A DNA stretch of 37,687 nt from Cellulomonas sp. IC4_254 (GCF_011603975.1 NZ_JAANNB010000010.1:1-37687); one strand, 5' to 3'; positions 14,336 to 22,199 are shown, counted from the stretch's first letter. The notes: generated from the letters alone by a model not told the origin. Numbers and translations are program-made.

Positions 14336-17085
14336 CGGACCGGGGTGCGCGCCGGGGTGGCGACCGCGGCGCTCGCCGGGACCTCGGCCCCGCCGCGCCG
14401 CGCCGCCAGCCGCGCGACCCACCGCGCGACCTCGGCGACGACCAGGTACCCCAGCACCGCGAGCAGGCACACGCCCCACTGCTGCAGGCTCAGGTCCGTG
14501 GTGCCGAACAGCCGCTGCAGCAGCGGGATCGACGTGACCAGGACGGTGAGCCCGACCACCACCAGCACCAGCGTCACGAACCGGGCGTTCGCCACGGTCT
14601 CCGCGCGCAGCACGCTGCGGTACCGGTCGCGCCACTGGGCGGCCACGACGACGTGCACCAGCGAGGTCGCGGTGAGCCCCATCGTGGTCGCGACGAGCAG
14701 CCCGTACCGGGGCTCGGCCCAGGCGACCACGAGCAGCGCCGCGACCGCGACGAGCACCCCGTCGACGGCGAGCCGGGCGCCCAGCGCGCGGCCGAGCACG
14801 GGGGCGTCCGCAGCGCGCGGCAGCCGGCGCATGAGGTCGGAGGCGGGCGCGTCGAAGCCCAGGCCGATCGCGAGCACGACGTCGATCGCGAAGTTGACCC
14901 AGAGGATCTGCAGCGGGGACAGCGGCACGCCCCCGGCGATCGTGAACACCCCGGCGCCCACGAACGTGAGGATGAACCCGATCAGCACGACCATCTGGAA
15001 CCGGATGTACCGCATGAGGTTGTCGTAGAGCCCGCGCCCGCGCTCCACGGCCGTGACGATCGTGGCGAAGTTGTCGTCGGTCAGGATCATCTCGGCGGCG
15101 TCCTTGGTGACCTCCGTGCCGGTGATCCCCATGGCGACCCCGATGTCCGCCCGGGTCAGCGCGGGCGCGTCGTTCACGCCGTCGCCGGTCATCGCGACCA
15201 CCTGGCCCCGGCGCTTGAGCACGTCGACGAGGCGCACCTTGTCCTGCGGGGCGACGCGCGCGACCACCCCGATGCCGTCCACCTCGGCCTCCAGGCGCTC
15301 GTCCGGCAGCGCGGCGAACTCGGCCCCGGTCAGCGCCCGGCCCTCGATCCCGAGCTGCCCGGCGATCGCGGCGGCGGTGGTCACGTGGTCGCCGGTGATC
15401 ATCCGGACCCGGATGCCGGCCTCCTTGCACGCGGCGATCGCGTCCCGCGCCTCCTTGCGCGGCGGGTCGACGATCCCGACCAGCGCCAGCAGCTCAAGGC
15501 CGTCGACGAGGTCGAGCAGCTCCCCGGCCAGGTCCGCCTGCCCGACGTCCTTCTGCGCGAGCGCCAGGACCCGCATCCCCTCGCCGGCGAGGGCGTCGTT
15601 CTCGGCGACGACGCGGTCCCGCAGGTCGCCGATCGGCCGCGTGCTGCCGTCGGCGTCCCGGTAGTGCGTGGCCCGCGCCAGCAGCACGTCGGGGGCGCCC
15701 TTGACGTAGCAGCGGACCGCGGGCACGCCGGCGACCTCGACGTCGTGGAACGTCGCCATCAGCTTGTACGCCGCGTCGAACGGCACCTCCGCCACCCGGG
15801 GGTACGCGCGCCGGGTCTCCTCGACGTCCAGCCCGCCCTTGGCGGCGAGCACGACCAGCGCGCCCTCCGTCGGGTCGCCGACCAGGTCGCCGTCCCGGAC
15901 GGTCGCGTCGCTGGCGAGCGCCATCGGCAGCAGGAACGGCTCCAGCCGGATCTCGGGTCCGCCGCCGGTCGCGAGGATCCGCCCGGTGGTCGCGTAGCCC
16001 TCGCCGTCGACGCCGTACCGCCGGCCCGCGAGCACGAGCCGCCGCGCGGTCATCTGGTTGAGCGTGAGCGTCCCCGTCTTGTCCGAGCAGATCGCCGACG
16101 TGGCGCCCAGGGTCTCCACCGAGCGCAGCCGCTTCACGATCGCCCCGGCGCCCGCGAGCTCCCGGGTGCCCAGCGACAGCAGCATGGTCACGACCGCCGG
16201 CAGGCCGGTCGGGATCGCGGCGACCGCCAGGCTGATGCCGACCAGGAACAGCGTGTCGAAGTCCTCGCCGCGCGCCAGCCCGAGCACCACCACGAGCACC
16301 AGCGCGACCGCCGCCATCAGCGTGATCACGACGGTCAGCCGGTTGAGCTGCCGGGTCAGCGGCGTCTCGTCGGTCTCGACGGCGCCGAGCATCCCGGAGA
16401 TGCGGCCGACCTCGGTCGCCATGCCGGTCGCGGTGACCACCATCTCGCCGCGGCCCCGGGTGACCTGGGCGTTCATGTACGCCATGTCGACGCGGTCGCC
16501 CAGCGGCACGGAGTCGCCGGTCACCGGGTCGACGGACTTGGGCACCGGGGTGCTCTCGCCGGTGAGGCCCGCCTCCTCGATCTCCAGGGACGCCGCGACC
16601 ACGAGCCGCCCGTCGGCGGGCACCTTGTCCCCCGCCTCGAACCGGACCACGTCGCCCGGCACCAGCTGCTCGGCCGGCACCTGCAGCACCTGGCCGTCCC
16701 GCAGCACGCGGGCCGTCATCACCAGCATGGTGCGCAGCGCCGCGACGCTCTCGGCGGCCTTGCCCTCCTGGTGCAGCCCCATGAGCGCGTTGACGACCGT
16801 CAGCCCGAGGATCACCAGCCCGGTGCCGAGGTCGCGCAGCGCGACCATGCTGACCACCGCGGCGCCCACCAGCACCAGCTGCATGAGGTCCGCGTACTGC
16901 CGGGCGAACGCGCGCCACGCCGGCTCCGGCGCCTCCTCCGCGAGCGCGTTCGGCCCGTGCTCGCGCAGCCGCTCGGCCGCCTGGTCCGCCGTCAGCCCGC
17001 GCGCCGGGTCCACCCCGAACGCCGCGCACGTCTCCGCCACGGTCGCGGCGTGCCACTCCCGCGCCGGCACCTGGGTCGTCGTCAT
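14332..17085 (-). CDS. P2-like cation-transporting P-type ATPase with altered ion-site residues
   Basis: 917 residues from the ATG at 17085. Cation_ATPase_N (residues 11-60), the actuator domain with LTGES (TGES 175-178), the phosphorylation site SDKTGT (Asp335), KGAPDVLLAR, the hinge MTGDGVNDAPAL and a C-terminal set of six helices are all present, so the pump should be active. The metal-binding residues differ from Ca2+ pumps: PEGLP is PTGLP (Thr293); helix 5 lacks the Asn and Glu (Leu701 and Phe704 by my alignment); in helix 6 Asn731 and Asp735 remain. The ion is therefore uncertain, and the usual label of Ca2+ ATPase should not be copied. It is the first gene of an operon with the MFS transporter, divergent from the SHOCT/membrane gene, with two CACCC repeats between. 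Confidence 0.9.
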   Translation of the reverse strand: MTTTQVPAREWHAATVAETCAAFGVDPARGLTADQAAERLREHGPNALAEEAPEPAWRAFARQYADLMQLVLVGAAVVSMVALRDLGTGLVILGLTVVNALMGLHQEGKAAESVAALRTMLVMTARVLRDGQVLQVPAEQLVPGDVVRFEAGDKVPADGRLVVAASLEIEEAGLTGESTPVPKSVDPVTGDSVPLGDRVDMAYMNAQVTRGRGEMVVTATGMATEVGRISGMLGAVETDETPLTRQLNRLTVVITLMAAVALVLVVVLGLARGEDFDTLFLVGISLAVAAIPTGLPAVVTMLLSLGTRELAGAGAIVKRLRSVETLGATSAICSDKTGTLTLNQMTARRLVLAGRRYGVDGEGYATTGRILATGGGPEIRLEPFLLPMALASDATVRDGDLVGDPTEGALVVLAAKGGLDVEETRRAYPRVAEVPFDAAYKLMATFHDVEVAGVPAVRCYVKGAPDVLLARATHYRDADGSTRPIGDLRDRVVAENDALAGEGMRVLALAQKDVGQADLAGELLDLVDGLELLALVGIVDPPRKEARDAIAACKEAGIRVRMITGDHVTTAAAIAGQLGIEGRALTGAEFAALPDERLEAEVDGIGVVARVAPQDKVRLVDVLKRRGQVVAMTGDGVNDAPALTRADIGVAMGITGTEVTKDAAEMILTDDNFATIVTAVERGRGLYDNLMRYIRFQMVVLIGFILTFVGAGVFTIAGGVPLSPLQILWVNFAIDVVLAIGLGFDAPASDLMRRLPRAADAPVLGRALGARLAVDGVLVAVAALLVVAWAEPRYGLLVATTMGLTATSLVHVVVAAQWRDRYRSVLRAETVANARFVTLVLVVVGLTVLVTSIPLLQRLFGTTDLSLQQWGVCLLAVLGYLVVAEVARWVARLAARRGGAEVPASAAVATPARTPVR

Positions 17086-17159
17086 GTCCCCGCCCGTCGC
17101 CGCCGGGCGCCCGGCGGCGCCCCTCGACCACCGTCGCCGCGCCGCCGACGGCCGGGCCT

Positions 17160-17174
17160 CACCCGGCGCGGGTA
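17160..17174. promoter_or_regulatory. CACCC repeat, one mismatch (candidate operator)
   Basis: CACCC-GGCGC-GGGTA, one mismatch. Centre 82 bases before the ATPase start. Read toward the ATPase, the good half is GGGTG, followed by AGGCCCGG, and GTGG lies 28 bases downstream. Confidence 0.45.
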
Positions 17175-17188
17175 GTCGGGGCCCGGCT

Positions 17189-17203
17189 CACCCCCGGCGG
17201 GTG
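17189..17203. promoter_or_regulatory. CACCC repeat, perfect (candidate operator)
   Basis: CACCC-CCGGC-GGGTG. Centre 92 bases before the SHOCT/membrane gene start; GTGA at 17231-17234 lies 27 bases downstream. It is centred 29 bases from the neighbouring copy. Confidence 0.5.
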
Positions 17204-17287
17204 TGACGCCGCAGGTCGCGGCCCGGCAGCGTGATCACCGGCCGGTCACGGACGCGGTCGGCCGCGGCTCGAGCGAGGGGTGGGACC

Positions 17288-17668
17288 GTGAACGACTTCT
17301 GGGACTGGTTCTGGCTGATGATCTGGTGGTTCCTGTTCGTCGCCTACCTCGTGCTGCTGTGGCAGATCTGCGGCGACCTGTTCCGGGACCGCGACCTCAG
17401 CGGCTGGTGGAAGGCGGCCTGGATCGTGGCGCTGATCGTGGTGCCGTGGCTGTCCATGCTCGTCTACGTCATCGCACGCGGGAAGGGCATGGCGGAGCGG
17501 CACGCGGCGGCGATCGCGAGCGCGCGCCGCGAGACGGACGCCTACATCCGGCAGACGGCGGGCAGGTCGCCGGCCGACGAGATCGCCGACGCCAAGGCCC
17601 TGCTCGACCAGGGCGTCATCGACACCGAGGAGTTCGGCCGCCTCAAGGCGCGCGCCCTCGCGGCGTGA
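17288..17668 (+). CDS. Two-helix membrane protein with SHOCT domain (PLDc_N-like)
   Basis: 126 residues from the GTG at 17288; an ATG at 17231 would add an arginine-rich stretch and is less likely. Two helices at about residues 6-30 (tryptophan-rich, WDWFWLMIWWFLFVAYLVLL) and 43-64 (WKAAWIVALIVVPWLSMLVYVIARGKG) match the cardiolipin-synthase N-terminal (PLDc_N) hairpin. A helical linker leads to a C-terminal SHOCT domain (DEIADAKALLDQGVIDTEEFGRLKARAL). Its function is unknown; it is probably a membrane-anchored SHOCT oligomer. It is divergent from the P-type ATPase, with two CACCC repeats in the gap. Confidence 0.85.
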   Translation: MNDFWDWFWLMIWWFLFVAYLVLLWQICGDLFRDRDLSGWWKAAWIVALIVVPWLSMLVYVIARGKGMAERHAAAIASARRETDAYIRQTAGRSPADEIADAKALLDQGVIDTEEFGRLKARALAA

Positions 17669-17718
17669 CCCCGGGCACCCGTGACCCCGCGCAACCGCGA
17701 CCCCGGGCGCCAGGCGCG

Positions 17719-17788
17719 CCGAGGTAGGGCCGTCCGCGCCAGGTAGGACCGTGGACGGCCCTACCTCGGGCTGGCGGCCCTACCTCGG
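17719..17788. repeat. Four-copy 13-bp motif forming a 17-bp hairpin
   Basis: CCGAGGTAGGGCCGTCC (17719-17735) pairs perfectly with GGACGGCCCTACCTCGG (17753-17769). The loop holds a partial copy (CAGGTAGGACCGTGG region, from about 17740), and another inverted copy, GGCCCTACCTCGG, lies at 17776-17788. It could end the SHOCT/membrane transcript, but the extra copies look like an intergenic repeat family. Confidence 0.75.
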
Positions 17789-17835
17789 CGACGGGGCGGT
17801 CGGGTGCGCAGGCACCGGGCGCGGCTGCGCGACGG

Positions 17836-17964
17836 TCAGCGCTCGGGCTCGTCGCGGGTGGGCGCCTCGCCGTCGTGGTCGTCGGGCAGCGGGTCCGGGT
17901 CGACGTCGAGCGTCGGCAGGTCGGGCTGCTGCGGGTCGAAGCTGTCGGGGATGTCCTCGCTCAT
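17836..17964 (-). CDS. 42-residue acidic protein
   Basis: The frame MSEDIPDSFDPQQPDLPTLD, then VDPDPLPDDHDGEAPTRDEPER, is rich in Asp, Glu and Pro and lacks hydrophobic or cysteine motifs. It fits a disordered acidic peptide. Codon third positions are mostly G/C, as in the neighbours. It begins with ATG and is downstream of, and in the same direction as, the 336-aa unknown gene (50 bases away). The ribosome site is weak, so translation is only probable. No family is recognised. Confidence 0.5.
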   Translation of the reverse strand: MSEDIPDSFDPQQPDLPTLDVDPDPLPDDHDGEAPTRDEPER

Positions 17965-18013
17965 GCGACCACGCTGCCACCGGGCGGGACCGGCCGCACG
18001 GCGGCGGCCCGGG

Positions 18014-19024
18014 TCAGCGGAGCAGGCCGGCGAGCACCCGCTCGGCGTCCGACCCCGCCGGCACCGGCAGGTCGAGGGCCGCGTCGCCGGCGCGCAGCGT
18101 CACCACGACCACGCCCGCGTACGCCGGGTGCGGCACGGCGCGCACGTCGGTGAGCCGCTCCAGCGGCAGCACCACCCGCGACTCGGAGTGCACCGGCGTG
18201 CGGCCGCGCGCGAGCCACGCCCGCCGGCCGAACACCTGCAGCTCGCGCCCGTCGGAGGCGATGACCGCCGCCTGCACCGTCATCGGGTGCAGCAGGTGCA
18301 CGGCCCGCGACACGCCGCCGCGCAGCGGCACCACGGTCCGCCGGGGGTGCGCCGCGAGCGCCCGGAGCCCGGGCTCGCGGTCCGCGACCTCGCGGTAGGC
18401 CGAGACCAGGCCGATCTCCTTCTCGCCCAGCGCCCGCCGGTCGAGCCGGCCGAGCCCGGGTGCACCGGCGGTCGGGTCCCGCGGCGCGGGGTCGCCGGAC
18501 GTCGGCACGGGCCAGGCGAGGGCGCGCAGCGCGTCGACGAACCCCTCGACCACGTCCGCCGACGAGCCGCTGAACCGCACGGCGACCGAGGGCCCCGCGA
18601 GCGCGTGCACCGTGAGCCGGCCGTCCAGCAGGTCGACGCTGGTGCCGACCGCCGCGACCTGGTCGTACGGCACGTCGAGCACGTCGTACCCGCGACCGCC
18701 CGTGGTCCCGCGGGACGTCCCGCGCCCGTGCGCCGCGGCGTCGCCGCCCGTGCGCCGGCTGAGGGCGGTGAACCGGTCCGGGCCGAGCACCAGCAGGTGG
18801 TCGTACAGGTCCATGTCGGGGGTGGCGTCCCGGCGGGCGATGTCGCGGGGCACCTTGAGCACCAGCCGGCTGCCCGCGAGGTCGACCGGGTGGTCCCGGT
18901 ACAGCGGCGGCACCTCCTCGGCGGTGCGCACCGGGTCCACCCACGGCCCGAACGCGTCGTACTCGGGGGTGCTCGGGGCGTCGCCCGTGCCGTCGTCCTG
19001 CCGCCGCGCCGTCGCCGCGTTCAT
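18014..19024 (-). CDS. Uncharacterised 336-residue protein with two PH-like segments
   Basis: I do not recognise the family. It is soluble by sequence, with no signal peptide or membrane helix. Two parts read like small beta-barrel (PH-like, YokE-type) strands: about residues 130-170 (YDVLDVPYDQVAAVGTSVDLLDG, RLTVHALAGPSVAVRFSG) and the last 60 residues (RVVLPLERLTDVRAVPHPAYAGVVVVTLRAGD). The pattern of a threshold phrase (PYDQVAAVG, LERLTDVRAV) followed by a strand is typical of such folds. A middle stretch (GEKEIGLVSAYREVADREPGLRALAAHP) is helical. The ATG at 19024 follows an AGGAGG at the upstream edge (rc of 19029-19034). It is divergent from the alpha/beta hydrolase. Confidence 0.7.
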   Translation of the reverse strand: MNAATARRQDDGTGDAPSTPEYDAFGPWVDPVRTAEEVPPLYRDHPVDLAGSRLVLKVPRDIARRDATPDMDLYDHLLVLGPDRFTALSRRTGGDAAAHGRGTSRGTTGGRGYDVLDVPYDQVAAVGTSVDLLDGRLTVHALAGPSVAVRFSGSSADVVEGFVDALRALAWPVPTSGDPAPRDPTAGAPGLGRLDRRALGEKEIGLVSAYREVADREPGLRALAAHPRRTVVPLRGGVSRAVHLLHPMTVQAAVIASDGRELQVFGRRAWLARGRTPVHSESRVVLPLERLTDVRAVPHPAYAGVVVVTLRAGDAALDLPVPAGSDAERVLAGLLR

Positions 19025-19328
19025 CGTCCGCCTCCTCGCGTCCGGGCGGGGTCGCCCTCCCACCAGCATCCTCCTCCGCGCCGCGCACCGCCGCCACGAC
19101 GGCAGGTGCCGGCTGCACGCGGACCCCGTCCCGCGCCCGCGACCTGTCGTCCCGGCAGGTCCGGGGGGTTCCGCACGGTACCCCCGGCGCGCCATGATGC
19201 CGCCGGGGAGCCCGTCGCGGCCCGGCCGCCCGGCTCCCCTGGTGCCACCGTGCGAGACCCCCGCGTCGGGCACGCCCTCCGGGCTGCTCACCGTCCGTCC
19301 CACCACCCCACCACCCTGGGAGCACCTC
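19025..19328. other. Divergent intergenic region without recognised gene
   Basis: About 300 bases between the divergent unknown gene and the hydrolase. It carries ribosome sites at both ends and a weak 7-bp inverted repeat, CCCCGGC (19182-19188) with GCCGGGG (19202-19208). No CACCC repeat and no clear -10/-35 pair were seen. Confidence 0.4.
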
Positions 19329-20168
19329 ATGACCGCACCGCTGCCCGCCGGAGCCCCGGACACGATCGTCCTGGTGCACGGCCTCTGGATGACCCCGCGC
19401 TCGTGGGAGCACTGGGTCCCGTACTACGAGGCGAAGGGCTACCGGGTGCTCGCGCCCGCGTATCCCGGCTTCGAGATCGAGGTCGAGGCCCTGCGCGCCG
19501 ACCCGTCCGTGATCGCCGCCCTCACCGTCCCCGAGACCGTCGACCACCTCGCCGGCATCATCGAGGCCCTGGACGCGCCGCCGATCATCATCGGCCACTC
19601 GTTCGGCGGGACCCTCACCCAGCTGCTGCTGGCGCGCGGGCTCGGCGCCGCCGGGGTGGTGATCGACTCCGCGCCGACCGAGAACGTCTACGTGACCCCG
19701 CCGTCCCAGCTCCGGGCGCTGCTGCCGACGTTCACGCACCCGTCCACCCGGCACGAGGCGGTGTCGTTCACGCCCGAGCAGTTCCACTACGCGTTCGCGA
19801 ACACGCTCAGCAGGGAGGACTCCGACGCCGCCTGGGAGCGGTACGCCATCGGCGCGCCCGGCGCGTGGCTGTGGGCGTACGGCCTGATCGCCAACTTCAA
19901 GCCCGGGCACCAGGAGACCTGGGTCGACTACGACGCGGACCGCGCGCCGCTGCTGTTCCTCGCCGGCGGGGAGGACCACATCATGCCGCCGTCGGTGAAC
20001 CGCGGGAACGCGAAGAAGTACGGCAGGTCCCCCGCGATCACCGAGTACGTCGAGATCCCGGGCCGGTCGCACTGGACCTGCGCGGAGCCGGGCTGGGAGG
20101 CCGTGGCGGACCGGGCGCTCGAGTGGGCCGTGGCGCACGCGGTCCGGCCGGCGGTCGAGGCGGGCTGA
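19329..20168 (+). CDS. Alpha/beta hydrolase
   Basis: 279 residues from the ATG at 19329, with GGGAG seven bases upstream. The alpha/beta-hydrolase fold is complete: oxyanion strand VLVHGLWMTPRSW (residues 15-27), nucleophile elbow IIGHSFGG with Ser91, acid LAGGEDHIMP with Asp216, and histidine PGRSHWTC with His248. The cap (residues about 115-190) is helical and has FTPEQFHYAFANTLS. There is no signal peptide, so it is cytoplasmic. The substrate is unknown; relatives include haloperoxidase-like and ester-hydrolysing enzymes. It ends 38 bases from the convergent kinase-like gene, with a shared hairpin. Confidence 0.85.
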   Translation: MTAPLPAGAPDTIVLVHGLWMTPRSWEHWVPYYEAKGYRVLAPAYPGFEIEVEALRADPSVIAALTVPETVDHLAGIIEALDAPPIIIGHSFGGTLTQLLLARGLGAAGVVIDSAPTENVYVTPPSQLRALLPTFTHPSTRHEAVSFTPEQFHYAFANTLSREDSDAAWERYAIGAPGAWLWAYGLIANFKPGHQETWVDYDADRAPLLFLAGGEDHIMPPSVNRGNAKKYGRSPAITEYVEIPGRSHWTCAEPGWEAVADRALEWAVAHAVRPAVEAG

Positions 20169-20211
20169 CGCGCGGCCCACGGCGGGCCGGAGCCGGCGTC
20201 GGCGCGTCAGC
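20164..20211. terminator. Bidirectional hairpin between convergent genes
   Basis: GCTGACGCGC (20164-20173) and GCGCGTCAGC (20202-20211) pair perfectly over 10 bp and include both stop codons; the 28-base loop can fold further. Confidence 0.5.
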
Positions 20212-20860
20212 GCTCGACGACCCACCCGGGCCGCCGCGGGTCGTCCACCCGGACCACCACGTCCGCCGTGCCCTCCGGGTCCGCCTCGGCCCGGTACCGC
20301 TCCTCGGCGGGCAGCCGCCAGGCGTCGTCCGGCGGGGTGCGCCGCGCGAGCGTGTCCGGCCGCACGGCCAGGTGCACCACGAGGTCCGCCGGGAGCCACC
20401 TGCCCAGCAGCAGGCCGCCGTCGAGCAGCAGCACGGTCCCCGGCGCGGTGGGCACCCGGGTGGCCCGCGCCGACCGCTCCCGGGCGGCGTCCCACAGGGC
20501 CGGCAGGTACGTCCCGTCGCCACCCGGGCCGAGCGGGTCCAGCACCTCGCGGACCAGCGCCCCGGCGTCCAGCGCGTCGTCCAGCAGGGCGTCGGGGTCC
20601 TGGCGGCCGTGCTCGAACCGGACCCCGGCCGGGCGCAGGAAGTCCCCGGCCGACACCCGGACCGCTGCGTGCCCGCGGGCGCGCAGCGGCTCCACGAGCG
20701 CGTCCGCCAGCCCGCCGGGCCCGGTGGGCGGCGCGCCGTCCAGCAGCACCCGCCACCGCCGGTCCGGCCCGTCCGCCGCGCGCGCGGCCGCCAGCCCGTC
20801 GGCCACCCGGTCCACCAGCCGCCCGACCAGGATCTCGGGGCTCACCGGCTCGACGCGCAC
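20207..20860 (-). CDS. Uridine-kinase-like protein with degenerate P-loop
   Basis: 217 residues from a GTG. The layout matches the uridine kinase-like P-loop family of actinobacteria: N-terminal helix, strand RVLLDG, P-loop position, ALVEPLRARGHAAVRVSAGDFLRP (phosphate-acceptor region), PDALLDDALDAGALVREVLDPL, VLLLDGGLLLGRWLPADLVVHLAVRPDTLARR, with the Arg-rich lid. The P-loop itself reads GAPPTGPGG (residues 42-50) and lacks the lysine-Ser/Thr pair of GxxGxGK(S/T). ATP binding by the normal mode is therefore doubtful; it may be an inactive relative or use another base. A sequencing error is unlikely because the frame and length are intact. Confidence 0.75.
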   Translation of the reverse strand: MRVEPVSPEILVGRLVDRVADGLAAARAADGPDRRWRVLLDGAPPTGPGGLADALVEPLRARGHAAVRVSAGDFLRPAGVRFEHGRQDPDALLDDALDAGALVREVLDPLGPGGDGTYLPALWDAARERSARATRVPTAPGTVLLLDGGLLLGRWLPADLVVHLAVRPDTLARRTPPDDAWRLPAEERYRAEADPEGTADVVVRVDDPRRPGWVVER

Positions 20861-20891
20861 CGGGACATCCTCCCCCGCCGGCGCGGGGCGC

Positions 20892-21407
20892 TCAGGAGCG
20901 CGACGTGACGACGCCCTTGACGAACGCCGCCTGCCCCGCGTGCTCCAGCACGTCCCCGAGCACGCTCACGAGCCGCACCCCGACGGTCACCGGCGGGTCC
21001 CACCGCTCGTCGATGACGCGGCCGAGGTCCTCCTCCGACAGCCGCCGCAGGTAGGCGTCGGTCGCGGCGCGGGTCGCGTCCGCGTAGGCCCGCAGCAGGT
21101 CCGCCTCGACGCGCACCTGCGCCACCTCGTCCGGGCTCTGGCCGTAGCCGGTCGCGTCGGTGCCGAACGGGAGCCCGAACCGCTCGGCGAAGCCGTCCGC
21201 GGTCCACACCTGCTCGGTGCCGGCGACGTCGGCCACCTGCGCGTCCTCGACCCGGGCCAGGTGCCAGACGAGCCAGGCGATGGTGTTCGCCTCCGGCCCG
21301 AGCCGGGCGGTCAGCTCGTCCTCGCCCACCCCGTCGAGCACCCCGTGCACCAGGTCCCCGATCCGGCCGAAGCCGTCCTGCAGCACCGCCACGCCGTCCA
21401 CGCGCAC
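20892..21407 (-). CDS. DinB/DUF664-family protein (mycothiol-dependent type)
   Basis: 171 residues from a GTG. This is a four-helix DinB-like bundle: helix 1 GVAVLQDGFGRIGDLVHGVLDG, then NTIAWLVWHLARVEDAQV with metal-ligand His49, helix 3 EADLLRAYADATRAATDAYLRRL, and a C-terminal SVLGDVLEHAGQAAFVKG with the second histidine ligand pattern. DUF664 members in mycothiol-producing actinobacteria include metal-dependent mycothiol S-transferases, so a thiol-linked detoxification role is possible. It lies between the kinase-like and SRPBCC genes, in the same direction, 31 bases before the kinase-like start. Confidence 0.8.
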   Translation of the reverse strand: MRVDGVAVLQDGFGRIGDLVHGVLDGVGEDELTARLGPEANTIAWLVWHLARVEDAQVADVAGTEQVWTADGFAERFGLPFGTDATGYGQSPDEVAQVRVEADLLRAYADATRAATDAYLRRLSEEDLGRVIDERWDPPVTVGVRLVSVLGDVLEHAGQAAFVKGVVTSRS

Positions 21408-21501
21408 TCCCCTCGCCCGCCGCCCCTCGGCGGTCCCGTGATCGCTCGTCCACGACCGTATGCCGAGGTGGTGACACGTGCGCGCCGGGGAACGGGGCGC
21501 G

Positions 21502-22143
21502 TCAGGCCGGCGTGCGCTCCGCGCGGTCCCGGACGCCGCGCAGCATCCGCTCGGTCATCAGCAGGCTGACCCAGGACACGGCCTCGACCATCCAGCCCGC
21601 CCACGGCTCCGCGTACGCGTACCGCTCCCGCACGACGAGCCGGCAGCTGTCCGGGGTGGCGCCCGGGCGCAGCACGAACGCCCACGCGAAGTCGAACGGC
21701 GGCGCGTCCTCGTCCGGCAGTGACGGGCCCGCGCCGTGCAGCACCAGGGCGTGCGGCGGCTCGAGCACCGTGACCGCCAGGCCGACCTGCGGGGCCAGGC
21801 GCACCTCGTCGCCGACCGCGAGCTCCTGCCAGCGCGGCTCGATGCGGTCGGCGCTGGTGATGCCGAGTCCGGCCAGCTGCTCCAGCGCGTCGTAGCTGTA
21901 GAAGCCGCCGCGCCCCTGGCCGAGCTGCAGCAGCCACGGCCACACCCGCTCGGCGGGGGCGTGCACGGTGATCGCCCGGGTCGCCACCAGGTCGGCGTCG
22001 GGGACGAGGTCGTCGCCGGGCAGCCCGATCGCCCGCTCGACCTGGGAGGCGCCCCAGCGCAGCGCCTGCCCGCGGGCGAGGCAGTAGCCGGCGACGGCCG
22101 TGGCCGCGATCGCGAGCGCGCGCACCGCGCGGTGGGGAGTCAT
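21502..22143 (-). CDS. SRPBCC-fold (START-like) protein with membrane anchors
   Basis: 213 residues from the ATG at 22143. An N-terminal hydrophobic stretch (ALAIAATAVAGYCLARG) precedes ATRAITVHAPAERVWPWLLQLGQGRGGFYSYDALEQL, the diagnostic start of an SRPBCC/polyketide-cyclase-like fold, followed by PPHALVLHG, DFAWAFVLRPG and a C-terminal helix (WMVEAVSWVSLLMTERMLRGVRDR). Such proteins bind hydrophobic ligands in a deep pocket. An upstream in-frame ATG would add a poorly conserved leader. The gene heads a same-direction run with the DinB and kinase-like genes. Confidence 0.8.
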   Translation of the reverse strand: MTPHRAVRALAIAATAVAGYCLARGQALRWGASQVERAIGLPGDDLVPDADLVATRAITVHAPAERVWPWLLQLGQGRGGFYSYDALEQLAGLGITSADRIEPRWQELAVGDEVRLAPQVGLAVTVLEPPHALVLHGAGPSLPDEDAPPFDFAWAFVLRPGATPDSCRLVVRERYAYAEPWAGWMVEAVSWVSLLMTERMLRGVRDRAERTPA

Positions 22144-22199
22144 GCCCTCACCCAACCCGCTCGCCCTCGCCCGCACCAGGACCGTCGGTCCCACGCCGG

